From the NCBI RefSeq assembly GCF_040786285.1, contig NZ_JBFMKQ010000004.1, positions 496,001-560,000 on the forward strand: a stretch of DNA of 64,000 nucleotides. Direction: 5' to 3'. The notes below the pieces were generated by a model that had not been told where the DNA came from, searched no databases, and saw only the letters and a list, made by a program, of their open reading frames with translations. Both the position numbers and the translations under genes were made by a program. Shown piece after piece: positions 62,711 to 64,000 of the stretch; the stretch's first letter is position 1, and every line of letters starts with the position of its first letter. Source of the DNA: Aquimarina sp040786285. GTDB lineage: Bacteria; Bacteroidota; Bacteroidia; Flavobacteriales; Flavobacteriaceae.

Positions 62711-63337
62711 TCACTTAGTGAAGATGATGAGGTCATTAGCGACTTCTATAGTTTTAAACTTAAATTTTTGTTGCACCCAATGTAATGTATCGTAAGAATA
62801 AAAAAACACATGTGTAGCATCATTTTTATACCACCAAGAATCAAAGTTAATGGATTCATCATGCAGATTGGTCTTGCAAAATAAAATACCGCCCTTATGT
62901 AATAGAGAATGAAGTAGTTTAAATTCTTTTGTAGGATTATTGAAATGTTCTATCACTTCGCAACAGGCTATATAATCGTATTTTGTTTGAAGTGCATTAT
63001 TATCTGGATCAAAAAATGGATCATAAGTGGATATATTATATCCCTTTTTTTGTAATTGATATGCGATAACAGAATCCTTACCAGAACCAAAATCAAGACC
63101 CTTGTGATTTGATTTGTATTTTTCGTTTATCGCATTTACTATTGGAGATACAAATTTTTGATAGCCTAAATCATGTACATCATTTTCATGAAGTCGGTAC
63201 CGTTCTTTTTCAGCTTCAGTAGAAAGGAAATAGATTGAATCTAATAAAATCCCTTTGCATTGTGGGCATTTATAATATTTTCTATTGTGAGCTTCAGAAT
63301 ATAATATAGTTTCTGAGCCACAAAGCGAACATTGCAT
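62711..63337 (-). CDS. Class I SAM methyltransferase with N-terminal zinc ribbon
   Basis: 208 residues. C3, C6, C24 and C27 (QCSLCGSE and YKCPQCKG) form a zinc-ribbon. The SAM fold has GLDFGSGKDSVI (motif I, about 80-91), YDPFFDPD and IACCEVIEHFNNP with LHKGGILFCKTNL. This arrangement is common in small-molecule or sugar methyltransferases; substrate unknown. It starts 5 bases after the DUF349 stop, so the two share a transcript. Confidence 0.88.
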   Translation of the reverse strand: MQCSLCGSETILYSEAHNRKYYKCPQCKGILLDSIYFLSTEAEKERYRLHENDVHDLGYQKFVSPIVNAINEKYKSNHKGLDFGSGKDSVIAYQLQKKGYNISTYDPFFDPDNNALQTKYDYIACCEVIEHFNNPTKEFKLLHSLLHKGGILFCKTNLHDESINFDSWWYKNDATHVFFYSYDTLHWVQQKFKFKTIEVANDLIIFTK

Positions 63338-63342
63338 AAGGA

Positions 63343-64000
63343 TTACAGTTGTTTGATCTTTAGCAGTTTAGCTTTCCAAACTTCAAGATTTTCTTTGTGC
63401 TTTTCAATGTTTTTTTGTACTTCTTGCACTAAAGGATTATCGTCTTTGGCGTTTTTAAAGAATTGAAGATTATTTTCTAACTGGCGAATTTCTCCCTTAA
63501 CATCGTCAATCTTTTTACGAATAAAACTCCGTTCATTTTGTAGAGCTCTATTATCACTCTGATTGGATAAAGTACTTAGTTTATTATCGTATTTGATAAG
63601 TTCGGTTTCTTTACGACTTAAATTAAGTTGTTTAAAAAGGTCATCTAAAACTCTGTTGTATTCAGATTCAATGTTTTTCTTTTTGTAAGGTACTCTACCT
63701 AAGGTTTTCCAGATTGCAATATTCTCTTTTATAGTATTAAGATCTGCCTCGGTATCACCAGAAAGCTTTAATTCGTTCAGAGCTTCTATATGAGCTTGTT
63801 TTTTCTCAAGAGATACAATTTCTTCCTTATTTGCTTCATTTCTTTCAGCATGTAAACGGTCAAAATATGAATTACAAGCTTCTTTAAACCTTTTCCAGAT
63901 TCGATCACTATCCTTACGTGGCACATGACCAATTTTCTTCCAATCTGCCTGAATCTTTTTCATTAAAGGAGTAGTGGCAGCTAGGTCATCACTATCCTTA
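63343..64000 (-). CDS. DUF349-repeat protein (5' truncated by the window)
   Basis: About 219 residues are visible; the frame stays open through position 64000, so the start is outside. DUF349 units read WKKIGHVPRKDSDRIWKRFKEACNSYFDRLHAER and the following TIKENIAIWKTLGRVPYKKKNIESEYNRVLDDLF; a long coiled coil closes the chain (GEIRQLENNLQFFKNAKDDN). These are helical, coiled-coil proteins of unknown function. It is transcribed with the methyltransferase downstream. Confidence 0.85.
   Translation of the reverse strand, partial: KDSDDLAATTPLMKKIQADWKKIGHVPRKDSDRIWKRFKEACNSYFDRLHAERNEANKEEIVSLEKKQAHIEALNELKLSGDTEADLNTIKENIAIWKTLGRVPYKKKNIESEYNRVLDDLFKQLNLSRKETELIKYDNKLSTLSNQSDNRALQNERSFIRKKIDDVKGEIRQLENNLQFFKNAKDDNPLVQEVQKNIEKHKENLEVWKAKLLKIKQL

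Noticed and set aside
62533..62736. Minus-strand frame of 67 residues between the amylase and methyltransferase genes
   Set aside because: It overlaps the methyltransferase 3' end, is low-complexity and Ser/Lys rich, and has no family; the remaining gap of about 270 bases otherwise shows nothing clear.

Overview
The window is AT-rich chromosomal DNA from a member of the Bacteroidota, most likely a marine Flavobacteriaceae (an Aquimarina-like genus would fit, but the genus is an inference). The grounds are: two large secreted proteins with type IX secretion (T9SS) C-terminal sorting domains, one type B and one type A; a bacillithiol gene (bshC); a TonB-dependent receptor with a carboxypeptidase-regulatory-like N-terminus; several protein families that are mainly Bacteroidota (DUF5606, LysM plus periplasmic-binding fusion, LytS/LytTR pair); a lipoprotein with a QKD surface-export-like signal; no Shine-Dalgarno pattern; and repeated TAnnTTTG promoter elements, the -7 box of Bacteroidota sigma factors. 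I saw no rRNA, tRNA, CRISPR array, insertion sequence or prophage.

Layout. 1-9 kb: truncated bshC, a flavin oxidoreductase-like gene, guaA followed by a LysM cell-envelope protein, a small DUF922 metalloprotease-like protein, DUF3820, an AHSA1-like protein and a secreted amidohydrolase. 9-16.7 kb: lysA, a Lon-N-domain protein, sucC, a cupin, a large AprA-like methyltransferase, DUF1456, a TerB-like protein, a 0.6-kb non-coding stretch with hairpins and palindromes, and hsp20. 16.7-26.5 kb: a LytTR/LytS two-component pair divergent from a TonB receptor and a DinB-like gene, DUF2306, GNAT, AraC regulator, a molybdopterin oxidoreductase and a CHMI-type isomerase. 26.7-38.1 kb (mostly minus strand): adenine-deaminase-type enzyme, uvrB, T9SS type B protein, ABC exporter pair, an uncharacterised kinase-like protein on plus, TauE permease, nucleoid-associated protein and a pRiA4b-ORF3 family protein. 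38.2-41.4 kb: heme A synthase, a REP-doublet plus a 17-copy heptamer array, CCA-adding enzyme and threonylcarbamoyl-AMP synthase.

41.7-48.5 kb: a surface-lipoprotein candidate with a clear promoter and upstream direct repeats, then a seven-kb sugar-transfer cluster (two GT4, two GT2, one GT9 and an InaA/Kdo-kinase-like protein), which looks like lipopolysaccharide core assembly. 48.6-58.9 kb: housekeeping genes dapD, ruvX, def, DUF5606, pyrG, yidC, a MORN-repeat protein, mnmA, a nitronate-monooxygenase-like enzyme and mazG, many with textbook terminators. 59-64 kb: a 1148-residue secreted alpha-amylase with three starch-binding-like modules, a zinc-ribbon methyltransferase and a truncated DUF349 protein.

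Most of the window is core metabolism and envelope biology. I did not find a convincing undescribed multi-gene system. The least explained items are the kinase-like orphan at 34.6 kb, the AprA-like methyltransferase with a duplicated N-terminal module, the paired operator-like sites ahead of hsp20 and of the lipoprotein gene, and the REP-doublet/heptamer locus whose repeat supplies the stop codon of the CCA-adding enzyme.
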